Part shown: piece after piece, positions 49,461 through 61,394 of the stretch | Position numbering within the stretch: position 1 is the stretch's first letter | Layout: every line of letters begins with the position of its first letter | Assembly (NCBI GenBank): GCA_017302795.1 | Contig: JAFLCB010000001.1 | Span: 496,001 to 560,000 of the forward strand | Length of the DNA: 64,000 nt | Direction: 5' to 3' | Source: Deltaproteobacteria bacterium | Lineage (GTDB): Bacteria > Bdellovibrionota > Bdellovibrionia > Bdellovibrionales > JAMPXM01 | Notes under the pieces: model-generated | What the model saw: the letters and a program-made list of their open reading frames with translations, nothing else | Told to the model about the DNA's origin: nothing | Database searches by the model: none | Translations under genes and position numbers: made by a program

Positions 49461-50984
49461 ATGGAACTTCAAATCCGCGCTGATGAGATCAGTAAAGTTC
49501 TAAAAGAACAGATCAAGGGCTATTCAAAAGCCGTTGAGATGAGCGAAACAGGAACCGTCCTTTCCGTAGGAGACGGTGTTGCGCGCATATATGGCCTTGA
49601 AACTGCCATGCAGGGCGAGTTGATCGAATTCCCGGGCGATATTTTCGGGATGGTTCTTTCGCTTGAGAGCGACTCTGTCGGTGTCGTTATCTTTGGTGAA
49701 GACCGTGGAATCAAAGAAGGCGACACAGTTAAGCGCACAAAGCGCATCGTATCTGTACCTGTTGGTGAGGCACTTCTTGGCCGCGTGGTCGACGCACTCG
49801 GAAACGCAATCGACGGTCGCGGACCGATCAAAACGGAGCATTCAAGTATTGTTGATTTGAAAGCGCCTGGTATCGTTTACCGAAAGTCGGTAACCGAACC
49901 ACTTCAAACTGGGATCAAGGCGATTGACTCAATGATTCCAATTGGACGCGGTCAGCGCGAATTGATCATCGGCGATCGTCAAACTGGGAAGACGACTATT
50001 GCGCTCGACACGATCATCAACCAAAAGGGCCAAGGCGTTCATTGCTTCTACGTGGCAATCGGACAAAAGCGTTCGACAGTGGCACTCGTTGTTGAAAAAC
50101 TTCGTGCCGCAGGTGCGATGGAATACACGACTGTGATCGCGGCAACTGCATCTGACTCGGCTCCGCTACAATATCTTGCGCCATATTCTGGTTGTGCGAT
50201 GGCGGAATACTTCCGCGACTCTGGTCGCCACGCCCTCATCATCTATGATGATTTAACTAAACAAGCTCAAGCTTATCGTCAGCTTTCGCTTCTTCTTCGT
50301 CGTCCTCCGGGTCGCGAAGCTTATCCAGGCGACGTTTTCTACGTTCACTCGCGCCTTCTCGAACGAGCGGCGAAGTTGTCGGATGAAAAAGGCGGCGGTT
50401 CTTTAACTGCGCTGCCAATGATCGAAACTCAAGCTGGTGACATCTCGGCGTACATTCCAACTAACGTGATCTCGATCACGGACGGTCAGATCTTCTTGGA
50501 AGCTGACTTATTTTATAAAGGGATTCGTCCGGCGGTAAATGTTGGTAAGTCCGTATCGCGCGTCGGCGGTAACGCTCAGATAAAAGGAATGAAACAGGTT
50601 GCGGGTACTTTGAAACTCGAACTTGCTCAGTTCAGAGCACTCGAAGCGTTCGCAGCGTTCGCTTCCGATCTCGACAAAGCGTCGCAGCAGCAGCTTGCTC
50701 GCGGTCGTCGTCTTGTTGAGCTTTTGAAGCAGGGCCAGTACTCGCCATTCAACGTTGTTGATCAGATTATTTCGATCTTCGCTGCGACAAATGGCTACCT
50801 CGATGCAATTCCAGAAACAGATGTTCGCCGCTACGAAAAAGAAATGCTCGAGTTTATGAAGCAAAAGAATCAAACAGTTGTGGCCGACATCACAAAAGAC
50901 AAACAGGTAAAAGACACGACGAAGAAAGCCCTTGTCGATGCACTTAACGAGTTTAAAGCGGTTTTTGAACCGACCAAAAAGTAA
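49461..50984 (+). CDS. atpA: ATP synthase F1 subunit alpha
   Basis: A 507-residue non-catalytic nucleotide-binding subunit. Walker A is GDRQTGKTT (171-179), and [50 protein letters not shown] and [18 protein letters not shown] are diagnostic. Length is normal. AGGAG lies before the ATG. Confidence 0.98.
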   Translation: MELQIRADEISKVLKEQIKGYSKAVEMSETGTVLSVGDGVARIYGLETAMQGELIEFPGDIFGMVLSLESDSVGVVIFGEDRGIKEGDTVKRTKRIVSVPVGEALLGRVVDALGNAIDGRGPIKTEHSSIVDLKAPGIVYRKSVTEPLQTGIKAIDSMIPIGRGQRELIIGDRQTGKTTIALDTIINQKGQGVHCFYVAIGQKRSTVALVVEKLRAAGAMEYTTVIAATASDSAPLQYLAPYSGCAMAEYFRDSGRHALIIYDDLTKQAQAYRQLSLLLRRPPGREAYPGDVFYVHSRLLERAAKLSDEKGGGSLTALPMIETQAGDISAYIPTNVISITDGQIFLEADLFYKGIRPAVNVGKSVSRVGGNAQIKGMKQVAGTLKLELAQFRALEAFAAFASDLDKASQQQLARGRRLVELLKQGQYSPFNVVDQIISIFAATNGYLDAIPETDVRRYEKEMLEFMKQKNQTVVADITKDKQVKDTTKKALVDALNEFKAVFEPTKK

Positions 50985-50996
50985 GGGACTGGCAGA

Positions 50997-53290
<2,294 letters not shown>

Positions 53291-53308
53291 TTGAACTTTG
53301 AATGAAGG

Positions 53309-53770
53309 ATGGCGGCTGTTATGGCGGCGATTGAAAAAACATTGAAACTCACACTGGTAACGCCAGAAAAAAAACTTCTGGCGGAAGCTGAGGTCGAAGA
53401 AATTTTCGTACCTGGTTACCGTGGCGAGCTCAACATTCTTCCCGGGCACGCACCGTTGATGACGACGCTCTCGACAGGCGTTGTGAAATACCGCTTCAAG
53501 GGTCAGACGGAACTCAAGCCGATCATCGTTTCTTGGGGTTATTGTGAAGTGAACCCAAATGGCGTAGTTGTCTTGGCCGAAACGGCTGAGCGACCAGAAG
53601 ATATTGATCAAGATCGCGCGCTCGCCGCATGGAAATTTGCATCCGAGCGCCTTGATTCTGGTACCCTAGATCCAGATGCCGCAGAAAAATATCGCCGGAA
53701 AAAAGAGCGCGCGGATTTACGAAAAACTATCGCGAACACCGCGGTTAAGGGCAATCAGACGTCACACTAG
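53309..53770 (+). CDS. atpC: ATP synthase F1 subunit epsilon
   Basis: A 153-residue subunit of the rotor foot with possible regulatory role. The N-terminal beta domain (LKLTLVTPEKKLLAEAEVEE, PGYRGELNILPGHAPLMTTLSTG) is followed by a C-terminal helical part (QDRALAAWKFASERLDS). The ATG at 53309 or the one at 53321 may be used; GGCGG favours neither clearly. It ends the F1 cluster, with the next gene 22 bases away. Confidence 0.95.
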   Translation: MAAVMAAIEKTLKLTLVTPEKKLLAEAEVEEIFVPGYRGELNILPGHAPLMTTLSTGVVKYRFKGQTELKPIIVSWGYCEVNPNGVVVLAETAERPEDIDQDRALAAWKFASERLDSGTLDPDAAEKYRRKKERADLRKTIANTAVKGNQTSH

Positions 53771-53792
53771 TGGCTGATTCGTCTGGAGTGAA

Positions 53793-54422
53793 TTGACCGA
53801 AGCGACACAGTTTTTAGAGTTTGATTTTAAAACCTACGCACCGAACTCTTTGGTTAGTCGTCAGAAGACAAAGCAGAGGCTTCGGTTTTCTATTTCATCC
53901 GTCGCCGCCAAAGCTGAGTTTGTTTTTCGGGCCGAGGAGGGAAGCGGGCTCGAGGGTGAGTTTAGGCTTACGGGAGGATTAGCGACGAAGGCGCTTCAAA
54001 TTGTTGAAGCAACAGAAACGGTCGCAATCGCCAGCGACTACGGCAGAAAAGTACATAGGCTGCTGGTTAGTCGAACAGGATTTCGAGACGAAAAGGCCTA
54101 TCAGTGGGCTGGTCAGAAAGTAGTCTCTATCGCAGAAGCGCCCTGGGTCTTTGAGCATGCATGGGATCAGCTTCGGCGTGCGACCTCGCAAAATACTCAT
54201 GTTGCAGTAACTTTGGAGTTTCACGACGGAGCCAGGGCCCGAAAGATCGCTATATTAAGATCGAAGACTATGAACTCCGAAGCGGACGTGTTTTTAGTTG
54301 AGGAAGGCCGGGCGCTCGAAAAACGAAGACTCGTACTGGGTTTTCAGGGAAATAGACTTTCGATGTTCGCAATTGATGTTCCGGTTATTGGTCTTGTGAA
54401 GTTCGCTCTCGATGAACGGTAA
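53793..54422 (+). CDS. Hypothetical protein downstream of atpC
   Basis: I do not recognise a family. A 209-residue cytoplasmic-looking protein, with mixed alpha/beta character and no signal peptide (DFKTYAPNSLVSRQKTKQRL, FEHAWDQLRRATSQNTHVA, VEEGRALEKRRLVLGF). The start is TTG at 53793 with GGAG five bases upstream. It lies 22 bases after atpC in the same direction, so it may be expressed with the ATP synthase. Its last 38 bases overlap the 3' end of the convergent GH3 gene. Confidence 0.6.
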   Translation: MTEATQFLEFDFKTYAPNSLVSRQKTKQRLRFSISSVAAKAEFVFRAEEGSGLEGEFRLTGGLATKALQIVEATETVAIASDYGRKVHRLLVSRTGFRDEKAYQWAGQKVVSIAEAPWVFEHAWDQLRRATSQNTHVAVTLEFHDGARARKIAILRSKTMNSEADVFLVEEGRALEKRRLVLGFQGNRLSMFAIDVPVIGLVKFALDER

Positions 54423-56235
54423 CGTTTGCGGCATTTGCCTTTCCTAGGTCCAAATAGACTTCGGCGGCGGCTGCACCTACGTCCGGGTGCCTGAAGTGCA
54501 CATCGAAAACATCGCGGTATCGCGACCTTTTCCCTATACTCGCACCCGTTTCGACGTTTACAACAACCATACGTGATGCGATTTGCTCGTCCAGTGAAGC
54601 GATAAAGCTAGCAACCTGACGGCCGGACACGTACGCCACGATCGGCGACTCTGGATGGGTTCGAAGTGCTCTAGCGACTTCGCTTCTTAACGAGGGCTTA
54701 AGGTGATAGCTTTTCACTTTGTGACCAACCGCCCGTTTCCGAAACGAGTTTAGAAAATCCAAACGGGAAGAAAGAACCATCACGGGATCACTGGATTGTC
54801 GAATTCGTTCAAATTCTTCGGTCCCCGCCGGCCGACGTTCTCTTCGGTTTCTAACAGCCGCTCGCAAAACAGCATTCCCAAGATCCACAAAATCTCGATG
54901 TAATAAATTACTCTTCAACTCTTCGTTGGTGGACAGCCGCAATTGCTGAGGAATGTAAGCGCGTTTTACGGCAGCGATTCGCCCAAGGGCCTCTTCGACG
55001 CGGGATCGTTTCAGTCGTCCACTTCGCAAGGCCTCTTCAAGTGAAGTAAGCACCTCGCGTTGAATCTTACGACTCCACGCGATCATCACCATGTCGGCGC
55101 CGGCTTCAATCGCTCGGACGGCACGAATCCCGACATCTTTTTCAGCAGCGGCGCCAGCCATTTCTATGTCGTCGGTCATTACCAGAGCTTGCCTCGAAAT
55201 CAATTGTCGGAAAATTCCATCGACAATTGGTTTAGAAAAAGTAGCAGGTACAGAAGTCCAATCGATTTTTGGAAAACTAACGTGGGCTAGCATTGCGCCC
55301 CATGGACGTCGCAAAGATTTCGCCAGGGCGTAATACGGAACCAAATCGCGACCAGAGAGCCGTTCGAAGGTTGATTGATTTGTCGCGGCGACAAGATGTG
55401 AATCGCCGGATGCGTCGCCGTGTCCGGGAAAATGTTTAGCAACCGGAAGAACGCCCATATCTTGAAGCCCATTCGCAACAGCTGTGGTCATCGTTGAGAC
55501 GCGATTGGGATCATCACCGAATGTTCGAGTTCCTAAAAAAGCGTCTGTTTCGGGATTGGACACATCCACGACCGGCGCGAGATTGACATTGATCCCGAGT
55601 GTTTTTAACAGCCGCCCAGTGGCAATTCCCGATTTCTTTGCGACACCGACATCTTTGGTGAGTGCAATTGCGAGTGCGGACGGGAGAGTTGGAGTGTGTC
55701 GAATGCGGATGACATTCCCGCCCTCTTGATCGATCGCGATCAGAAGCGGCGACCGCGAAACCCTCATCGAAAGATCTTGGGCCTCATGATTGAGGCGAGC
55801 AACCTGTTGAGCAGAGCGAACATTTCTACCAAACAATAGTATGGCGCCCGGTTTTGTTTCCCTGATAACTTCCCCGAGGCCGCTGTTCAGTGTTGTTCCC
55901 TTAAACCCGACAATCAAAAGCTGTCCAAGCGGAAGCTTTGCCGTGGACGGTAGTCGCGTGGGTTCATTTTCTGGCGGAGACCCAGTCGAGTCGGCCGACG
56001 TCGTTGGCTGAAGCGAAGAGCCGGAGGTTGCGTCTTCGTCTTTGGGACCTTCGCCATCGGTTGCATCATACAGCGCTCGTTCGAGTTCTTGATCCTCTTG
56101 AGTTAAAGTTTGTGCGGAAAGTGGAGCCGCTGAAAAAGAAAAGAACATCAAAGCCGCAGCGGCTGCTGAGTGAAAACCACCTTCAATAATATGGCCTCGA
56201 AGGGCTTGAAGCCACTTCGATTCTGATCGCGGCAT
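54385..56235 (-). CDS. Secreted glycoside hydrolase family 3 enzyme, NagZ-like
   Basis: A 616-residue protein. A hydrophobic segment (about 22-41, ending PLSAQ) acts as signal peptide, and an acidic Ser/Thr/Pro linker (about 45-100) follows. The GH3 catalytic domain (about 100-430) has IAIDQEGGNVIR, the Asp-His motif KHFPGHGDASGDSH (267-280, His280) and the nucleophile loop LVMTDDIEMAG (Asp355/Asp356), the pattern of beta-N-acetylglucosaminidases that act on muropeptides. Residues about 430-616 form an extra C-terminal domain. NagZ itself is cytoplasmic and about 340 residues; export plus extra domain suggests action on peptidoglycan or chitin-like sugars outside the cytoplasm. Confidence 0.85.
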   Translation of the reverse strand: MPRSESKWLQALRGHIIEGGFHSAAAAALMFFSFSAAPLSAQTLTQEDQELERALYDATDGEGPKDEDATSGSSLQPTTSADSTGSPPENEPTRLPSTAKLPLGQLLIVGFKGTTLNSGLGEVIRETKPGAILLFGRNVRSAQQVARLNHEAQDLSMRVSRSPLLIAIDQEGGNVIRIRHTPTLPSALAIALTKDVGVAKKSGIATGRLLKTLGINVNLAPVVDVSNPETDAFLGTRTFGDDPNRVSTMTTAVANGLQDMGVLPVAKHFPGHGDASGDSHLVAATNQSTFERLSGRDLVPYYALAKSLRRPWGAMLAHVSFPKIDWTSVPATFSKPIVDGIFRQLISRQALVMTDDIEMAGAAAEKDVGIRAVRAIEAGADMVMIAWSRKIQREVLTSLEEALRSGRLKRSRVEEALGRIAAVKRAYIPQQLRLSTNEELKSNLLHRDFVDLGNAVLRAAVRNRRERRPAGTEEFERIRQSSDPVMVLSSRLDFLNSFRKRAVGHKVKSYHLKPSLRSEVARALRTHPESPIVAYVSGRQVASFIASLDEQIASRMVVVNVETGASIGKRSRYRDVFDVHFRHPDVGAAAAEVYLDLGKANAANVTVHRERTSQDQ

Positions 56236-56335
56236 GATAGCTAAATTCTACCGTGAGCCTGAGAAAAAGAGTGCAGTCCGTCGATTGAGCCCGACCTCAG
56301 CTGGACGGGTCTATTGTCTGGCTTGGCTGTTAGCA

Positions 56336-57322
56336 TCAGAAAAAGTACTGAATCTGAACTTCGGGATGGATCGAAGACTGGCGGTAGCGGCCGCCATAGT
56401 AATGTTGGCCATCCTTGGCGGTGTGAAATCCGATGTCTGACTCTCCCAAAAACACAAACATGTTCGGTCCCGTATTTGGGAGTCTCCAAGTTGCGCTCGC
56501 GCCGATTTGTGCGAGCCAAAATCCAGAGGTCCAACCGGCCGAAAAGCCTATATGGCCCGACGGAACAATCGCATTTAAACCCAAAAATCCGGTCTCGAAA
56601 TTTAAGCGCGCCTGCGAACTGAATCGGTGTTCGATGAGAACCGTGGCGTCAACTTGCCCCTTTATTTCATTAGTTCCGGGGTCGATTCGTATTGAGTAAG
56701 GTAGGTCGTCATTGAAAAAGTAGCTGAACTTTAAATTGAAGTGATAGGTCCGTCGGCCGTTATCTATTCCGTATAGCATATGTGTGGTGATCGCTTGAAA
56801 CTGGTATCTGTTGGGCAGAGCGGAAACCGACTCCGTGAATCGGTAACCCAAGGGGTTAGCCTGACGTCGCTGTTCGACGATTTCGGCTGGCTGATTGGGA
56901 CAGAGATACCCTTCCCATTCCCCTACGCATTTAAGGAACGGTCGATCATCAAAAGTTTCAAAGTACGAAACCATCGCACCGATTCGCGATCCATTAGAGC
57001 GTGGCGTGATCCATTTCAGATGAACATTTGCCGCTTCGTACGATGCCCAAAGCCAGGGGCTGGTAGCAATCGTGACTTGATCGGTGATGCCCGCAGCGAT
57101 GCCGAAGTTCCCGGCAGTGATTTGACCGGCGCCTAATGCGTAGGAACTTGGAGTGGCATTGTGTCCAAGAAAAACGGTTTCAGGGCGGTCGGAAATTTCC
57201 GGAAGCGCGGCCAGAGACTCGGCCAGAGTAGCGACCCGAGACTCGGTCGAAATGCTGCCGAGGGCAACTATTGGAATTGCAACGGCGAAAATAAAGAGCG
57301 AGCGTAACGCTAAAGATCGCAT
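56336..57322 (-). CDS. Probable outer-membrane beta-barrel protein
   Basis: A 328-residue protein with a signal peptide (LFIFAVAIPIVALGS, cleavage about residue 24). Alternating hydrophobic/polar strands and aromatic girdles (ITDQVTIATSPWLWASYE, RRTYHFNLKFSYFF, SQARLNFETGFLGL) and the C-terminal end EVQIQYFF, with a final Phe, fit an outer-membrane barrel of about 10-14 strands. The function is unknown. Its start overlaps the end of mfd by 13 bases and it leads into the GH3 gene after 100 bases, so the three may be one transcript. Confidence 0.65.
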   Translation of the reverse strand: MRSLALRSLFIFAVAIPIVALGSISTESRVATLAESLAALPEISDRPETVFLGHNATPSSYALGAGQITAGNFGIAAGITDQVTIATSPWLWASYEAANVHLKWITPRSNGSRIGAMVSYFETFDDRPFLKCVGEWEGYLCPNQPAEIVEQRRQANPLGYRFTESVSALPNRYQFQAITTHMLYGIDNGRRTYHFNLKFSYFFNDDLPYSIRIDPGTNEIKGQVDATVLIEHRFSSQARLNFETGFLGLNAIVPSGHIGFSAGWTSGFWLAQIGASATWRLPNTGPNMFVFLGESDIGFHTAKDGQHYYGGRYRQSSIHPEVQIQYFF

Positions 57323-60300
57323 AACTTCTCGATCGCCAAAAGTTCGTCATAGATTTTTGGCCACGTGATGGTCTCCATGCGGATGTTCACTCGCATGTCA
57401 GGCGTGAGACTGATGCGTCCTTTTTCGCGGGTCGCGAGTTTGACGACTTCTTGAGGTGGCACTTTCGTTTGTGCCGTGAAGGCGAGCGAAATCGCCTTGG
57501 GTCCCGAGCTAAGGTCACGAATGCCTAGCTTGCGACAAAGGGAGCGAATCAACATCAAGCCCAGCAAATCGATGACCGGCTGAGGCGGCCGACCGAACTG
57601 GTCGGCCATCTGTTCTTCAAGCCGGTCGAGATCATCGGGCCCTTCGATTTGCGAAAGGTTTCTGTACCACGCCAAACGAATACGAATGTCCGGCATGTAA
57701 GTGTCGGGGATGAGCGCTTGGATACGAACATTGATATCGGGTTCAACCGATTCGATGATCTCTTCGCCTTTTAGTTCCTTGATCGTTTCTTCCAGAAGCT
57801 CGAGATACATTTCATAGCCGACGGCCTCGATGTGGCCTGACTGATCTTCACCTAAAAGATTTCCCGCGCCTCTTAATTCGAGATCGTGGTGCGCGATTGT
57901 TATGCCGCTTCCGAGCGCCGTGTTTTCTTGAATGACCTTGAGGCGCTCTTGCGCATCTTTTTCGATTCGCTTATTTGGTGGAATCAAAAGGTAACAGTAA
58001 GCGCGTTCTTTCGATCGGCCGACCCGCCCCCGCAGCTGATACAACTGGCTAAGCCCAAGCTGATGGGCGTTGTCGATGAACATCGTGTTGGCACGAGGGT
58101 TGTCGATACCAGATTCGATGATTGTGGTACTTAGAAGGATATCGATCTCGTGATTGAAGAACGCGACCATCGTGGCTTCAAGCTCATGCTCTTCCATTTG
58201 TCCGTGGCCGATGCGAAGGCGTGCACCCGGAACAAGCTTGCGCAAAGTATCGGCGACTCCGTAAATAGATTGAACTCTGTTGTGGAGGAAGAAGACTTGG
58301 CCGCCGCGCTGAATTTCTGATTCAATTCCGCGCCGAATAGTTTCCTCGTCGAATTTACAAACGAAGGTTCTTGTCGGAAGTCGATCGACAGGCGGAGTGT
58401 TGATAAGGCTTAAATCTCGAATTCCCACAAGCGACATGTTCAATGTCCGGGGAATTGGCGTCGCAGAAAGCGTCAAGGTGTCGACACCGACGCGTAATTT
58501 ACGAATCTTTTCTTTGTGACCAACTCCGAAACGCTGCTCTTCGTCGACAATCAAAAGTCCTAAATCTTTAAACTCGATGTCCTTTGAGAGCAATCGGTGG
58601 GTGCCAATGAGAATATCGACGCGGCCTTCTTTTAGGTCGATCATAGTTTTTCGTTGCTCGGCGGGCGGAACAAAGCGGTTGAGCGCGCGAATGTTGACCG
58701 GCCAATTTTTGAATCGGCGGTTGAAGGTCTCCAAATGTTGAAAACTGAGAACAGTGGTGGGCGCCAATACGGCGATTTGCCTACGACCCTGGACGGCCTT
58801 GAATGCGGCGCGCATCGCGACTTCGGTTTTTCCAAAACCCACGTCCCCGCAAACCAGTCGATCCATTGGTTTTTCGGAAGCCATGTCTTGAGTGATCGAA
58901 TTGATAGCCTTCAATTGATCGTCGGTTTCGTCGTAAGGAAAGGTCGCTTCAAACTGATCAAACTCGTCGTTGGCTTTTTCATCATGTGGAAACGAGGGGC
59001 GAATAGATTGCGCACGTTTCGCGTACAACTGAAGAAGATCTCCGGCTAGCTCGCGAAGCTGCCCGCGCACTTTGATTTTGGTTTTGGCCCAGCCAGTGCC
59101 GCCGAGCTTATCAAGAAGGGCGTCGCCGCCAGGGCCAGAATACTTTTGTATCTGCGCGATCCGGTAGATAGGCAGATAAAGTTTATCGCCTTCTTTGTAG
59201 GCTAGGGCGAGGAACTCGGCCTCGACACCATTCACCTGCATGCGCTTTAAGCCTTCGTAAACGGCGATTCCATGTTGAACGTGAACGACTCGGTCTCCGA
59301 TCTGTAGGTCGGAAAAAGAAAGAGCCGCGGCAAAGTCTTTAAATGTATCGTTCGTCGCCGCTGTCTTTTCGCGCCGCCTAGATTTGCGTCCAAAAAAATC
59401 TTCATCGCGCAAAAGAACAAGGCGCTCGTCAGGTATCCGGAAACTGGAGTCCAAAAGTCTTGGAACAATTGTGACAAGTCGTGGGTCTTGATGCTGACGA
59501 TGACGGACGGCCATCCAATCGTAGTCGTCGTGATTCAAAATTTCGGATCGCCAATCGCTTCGCTCTAAAAAGGCCACCAGACGCTGAGATTGCGCCGCTG
59601 TTCCGGCGCCGATCACAACGGTTTCTTCCCGCTCGCGCCACGCTTGAACCCGGGACAGCGCTTCGATTCCGGTCGGGTTCTGCGGCGTTGGAGGTGCAAA
59701 GCGGAGATCGAAAGTCGAAAGGCGAATATTTGCGGACGCGCCCGGTTGATCGTTAAGAAGGGCACTCGTGCTTTCCTCGTCGTCCAAGGGATTTTGATCA
59801 AGTGCGAGCTTCGAAACGGTGACCGTGGTTTTGATATGCTCGTACGACCAGTCTTCAAATTTTCTATAAAGTGTATTTGGAGCAGGGCAAATCGCAAGTG
59901 TGTTGGAAGCCGCTGATTCGCGCTTTGATGTTTCGTCCAAGAGATCTGCCGCCCGCGCAGTCTCGATCGGGTTGATAATCCACACGAGGTGATCGCGATG
60001 AACGTGATCAAGAGGCGTTTCGAATTTTTCGTGAAAAAGTCCTAAAAGAAAATCGATTCCAGGGAAGAGGTGGCCTTGTGCGAGAGAGTGAAGAGTCATG
60101 TTGCGGTCAACGTCATCAATCGGCAGGTTTTCAGTGCTCACGCGGTAGCCGGCGGATGCCCGCTCGCGGACCTCGTCAGTCAGGACGAATTCTTTTGCCG
60201 GAAGTATGATGGCCTCACGGACTTCGTCGCCGGATCTTTGTGAGGCCGGATCAAAATGCTTGATCGATTCAATCGTGTCGCCGAAAAGATCAAATCGGAT

Positions 60301-60861
60301 TGGAAGGCCGTGCGCCGGTGAATAGATATCAATTACCGATCCGCGAATCGCATAGGTCGCAACGTCTTCAACCAGTGGCGAAGACGAATAACCCAAGCGG
60401 GTCAGTTCTTCGCCAAGAGTTGCCGGAATATCTTCACCTTTTCTGAACTTGCGGGAATTTCGCTGAAGCTCCTGTTGCGGAATCGTGCGCTGCGCCATCG
60501 ATTCAATCGAGCAGGTGAAAAGCTGAAAGGGCTTCGATTGCTGGGCAGCGTGAATCCAAGAAACGCGATCGGCCACTGTTCGGGGGTTGGGATACAGTCC
60601 CGAATACGGAGAGACATCGAACGCGGGAAGGTGGTGAACCCTCCAAGAGTTGCTGAAAAAACCAACAGCCCGCCGAAACTGGCGCGCTTCTTCGTCGCTA
60701 GAAAACACAAGAACATGAGATTCCGGGTGATCTGATGAACAAAGCAGCAGTGCCAGGACATCTGGCGAATCAAACCCGGAAATTTCAAGACGACTTTCCC
60801 CAATTTCGCGAGCCCTGCGAATACCGGCGAGTGTGTGAATTTGAAGCGGAGAATGATTCAT
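57310..60861 (-). CDS. mfd: Transcription-repair coupling factor Mfd
   Basis: An 1183-residue translocase that removes stalled RNA polymerase and recruits UvrA. The UvrB-like N-terminal part (AFDVSPYSGLYPNPRTVADRVSWI), the RNA-polymerase-interaction domain (about 500-570: GDRVVHVQHGIAVYEG), the helicase core with Walker A CGDVGFGKTEVAMRA and DEEQRFGVGHKEK, and the C-terminal TRCF domain are all present. The ATG at 60861 is preferred; a TTG at 60870 adds three residues. uvrA is in the same window but about 34 kb away. Confidence 0.96.
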   Translation of the reverse strand: MNHSPLQIHTLAGIRRAREIGESRLEISGFDSPDVLALLLCSSDHPESHVLVFSSDEEARQFRRAVGFFSNSWRVHHLPAFDVSPYSGLYPNPRTVADRVSWIHAAQQSKPFQLFTCSIESMAQRTIPQQELQRNSRKFRKGEDIPATLGEELTRLGYSSSPLVEDVATYAIRGSVIDIYSPAHGLPIRFDLFGDTIESIKHFDPASQRSGDEVREAIILPAKEFVLTDEVRERASAGYRVSTENLPIDDVDRNMTLHSLAQGHLFPGIDFLLGLFHEKFETPLDHVHRDHLVWIINPIETARAADLLDETSKRESAASNTLAICPAPNTLYRKFEDWSYEHIKTTVTVSKLALDQNPLDDEESTSALLNDQPGASANIRLSTFDLRFAPPTPQNPTGIEALSRVQAWREREETVVIGAGTAAQSQRLVAFLERSDWRSEILNHDDYDWMAVRHRQHQDPRLVTIVPRLLDSSFRIPDERLVLLRDEDFFGRKSRRREKTAATNDTFKDFAAALSFSDLQIGDRVVHVQHGIAVYEGLKRMQVNGVEAEFLALAYKEGDKLYLPIYRIAQIQKYSGPGGDALLDKLGGTGWAKTKIKVRGQLRELAGDLLQLYAKRAQSIRPSFPHDEKANDEFDQFEATFPYDETDDQLKAINSITQDMASEKPMDRLVCGDVGFGKTEVAMRAAFKAVQGRRQIAVLAPTTVLSFQHLETFNRRFKNWPVNIRALNRFVPPAEQRKTMIDLKEGRVDILIGTHRLLSKDIEFKDLGLLIVDEEQRFGVGHKEKIRKLRVGVDTLTLSATPIPRTLNMSLVGIRDLSLINTPPVDRLPTRTFVCKFDEETIRRGIESEIQRGGQVFFLHNRVQSIYGVADTLRKLVPGARLRIGHGQMEEHELEATMVAFFNHEIDILLSTTIIESGIDNPRANTMFIDNAHQLGLSQLYQLRGRVGRSKERAYCYLLIPPNKRIEKDAQERLKVIQENTALGSGITIAHHDLELRGAGNLLGEDQSGHIEAVGYEMYLELLEETIKELKGEEIIESVEPDINVRIQALIPDTYMPDIRIRLAWYRNLSQIEGPDDLDRLEEQMADQFGRPPQPVIDLLGLMLIRSLCRKLGIRDLSSGPKAISLAFTAQTKVPPQEVVKLATREKGRISLTPDMRVNIRMETITWPKIYDELLAIEKLCDL

Positions 60862-60941
60862 CGAGTTCAACTTTCTTTCAAAACGGCTTTGCCGTGTTCA
60901 AACATAGGCCGCAACGCGGCAAGCCCTTGTTTTCTCAGTTC

Positions 60942-60970
60942 TTGGAATCCGCGTTGTGCGTAAGTATAAC
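60942..60970 (+). promoter_or_regulatory. Probable sigma-70-type promoter of the nuo cluster
   Basis: TTGGAA (60942-60947) and TATAAC (60965-60970) are separated by 17 bases, matching the -35/-10 consensus at four and five of six positions. The -10 ends 39 bases before the nuoA ATG. Confidence 0.55.
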
Positions 60971-61009
60971 GAGCTAAACGCATCACGGAGTCTCAACCAG
61001 GAGCCTTTC

Positions 61010-61393
61010 ATGTCAAATTCGGCAAACCTGTTGCCCGTCATAATCTTGGCGGTGCTTATTCTCGCATTCGGCGTCGTTATTGTCGTCGGTACATCCTTAC
61101 TTGGTCGAACGAAGACCGTAAAGTCTAAGGCGCAAATGATGCCTTACGAATGCGGAATTCCTGGAACTGAAACAGGAGATTCAAAAATCTCTATCAAGTT
61201 TTACCTGACAGCGATCCTTTTTATTCTTTTCGATATCGAAATCATCTTCATGTATCCATGGGCAATCAAGTTTTTAGATTCAATCAAAGACGGCACCGGA
61301 GGCTACATGCTTGGGACGATGGGCGTGTTTGTACTTCTGTTTGTGATTGGACTGATCTGGGAAGTGAAGTCGAAAGCATTGGACTGGAAATAA
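61010..61393 (+). CDS. nuoA: NADH-quinone oxidoreductase subunit A
   Basis: A 127-residue Complex I membrane subunit with three helices. PYECGIPGTETGDSKISIKFYLTAILFILFDIEIIFMYPWA is the family signature. The start is ATG 61010 with CAGGAG six bases upstream; longer frames are not supported. It is followed after one base by nuoH, not nuoB. Confidence 0.95.
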   Translation: MSNSANLLPVIILAVLILAFGVVIVVGTSLLGRTKTVKSKAQMMPYECGIPGTETGDSKISIKFYLTAILFILFDIEIIFMYPWAIKFLDSIKDGTGGYMLGTMGVFVLLFVIGLIWEVKSKALDWK

Positions 61394-61394
61394 A

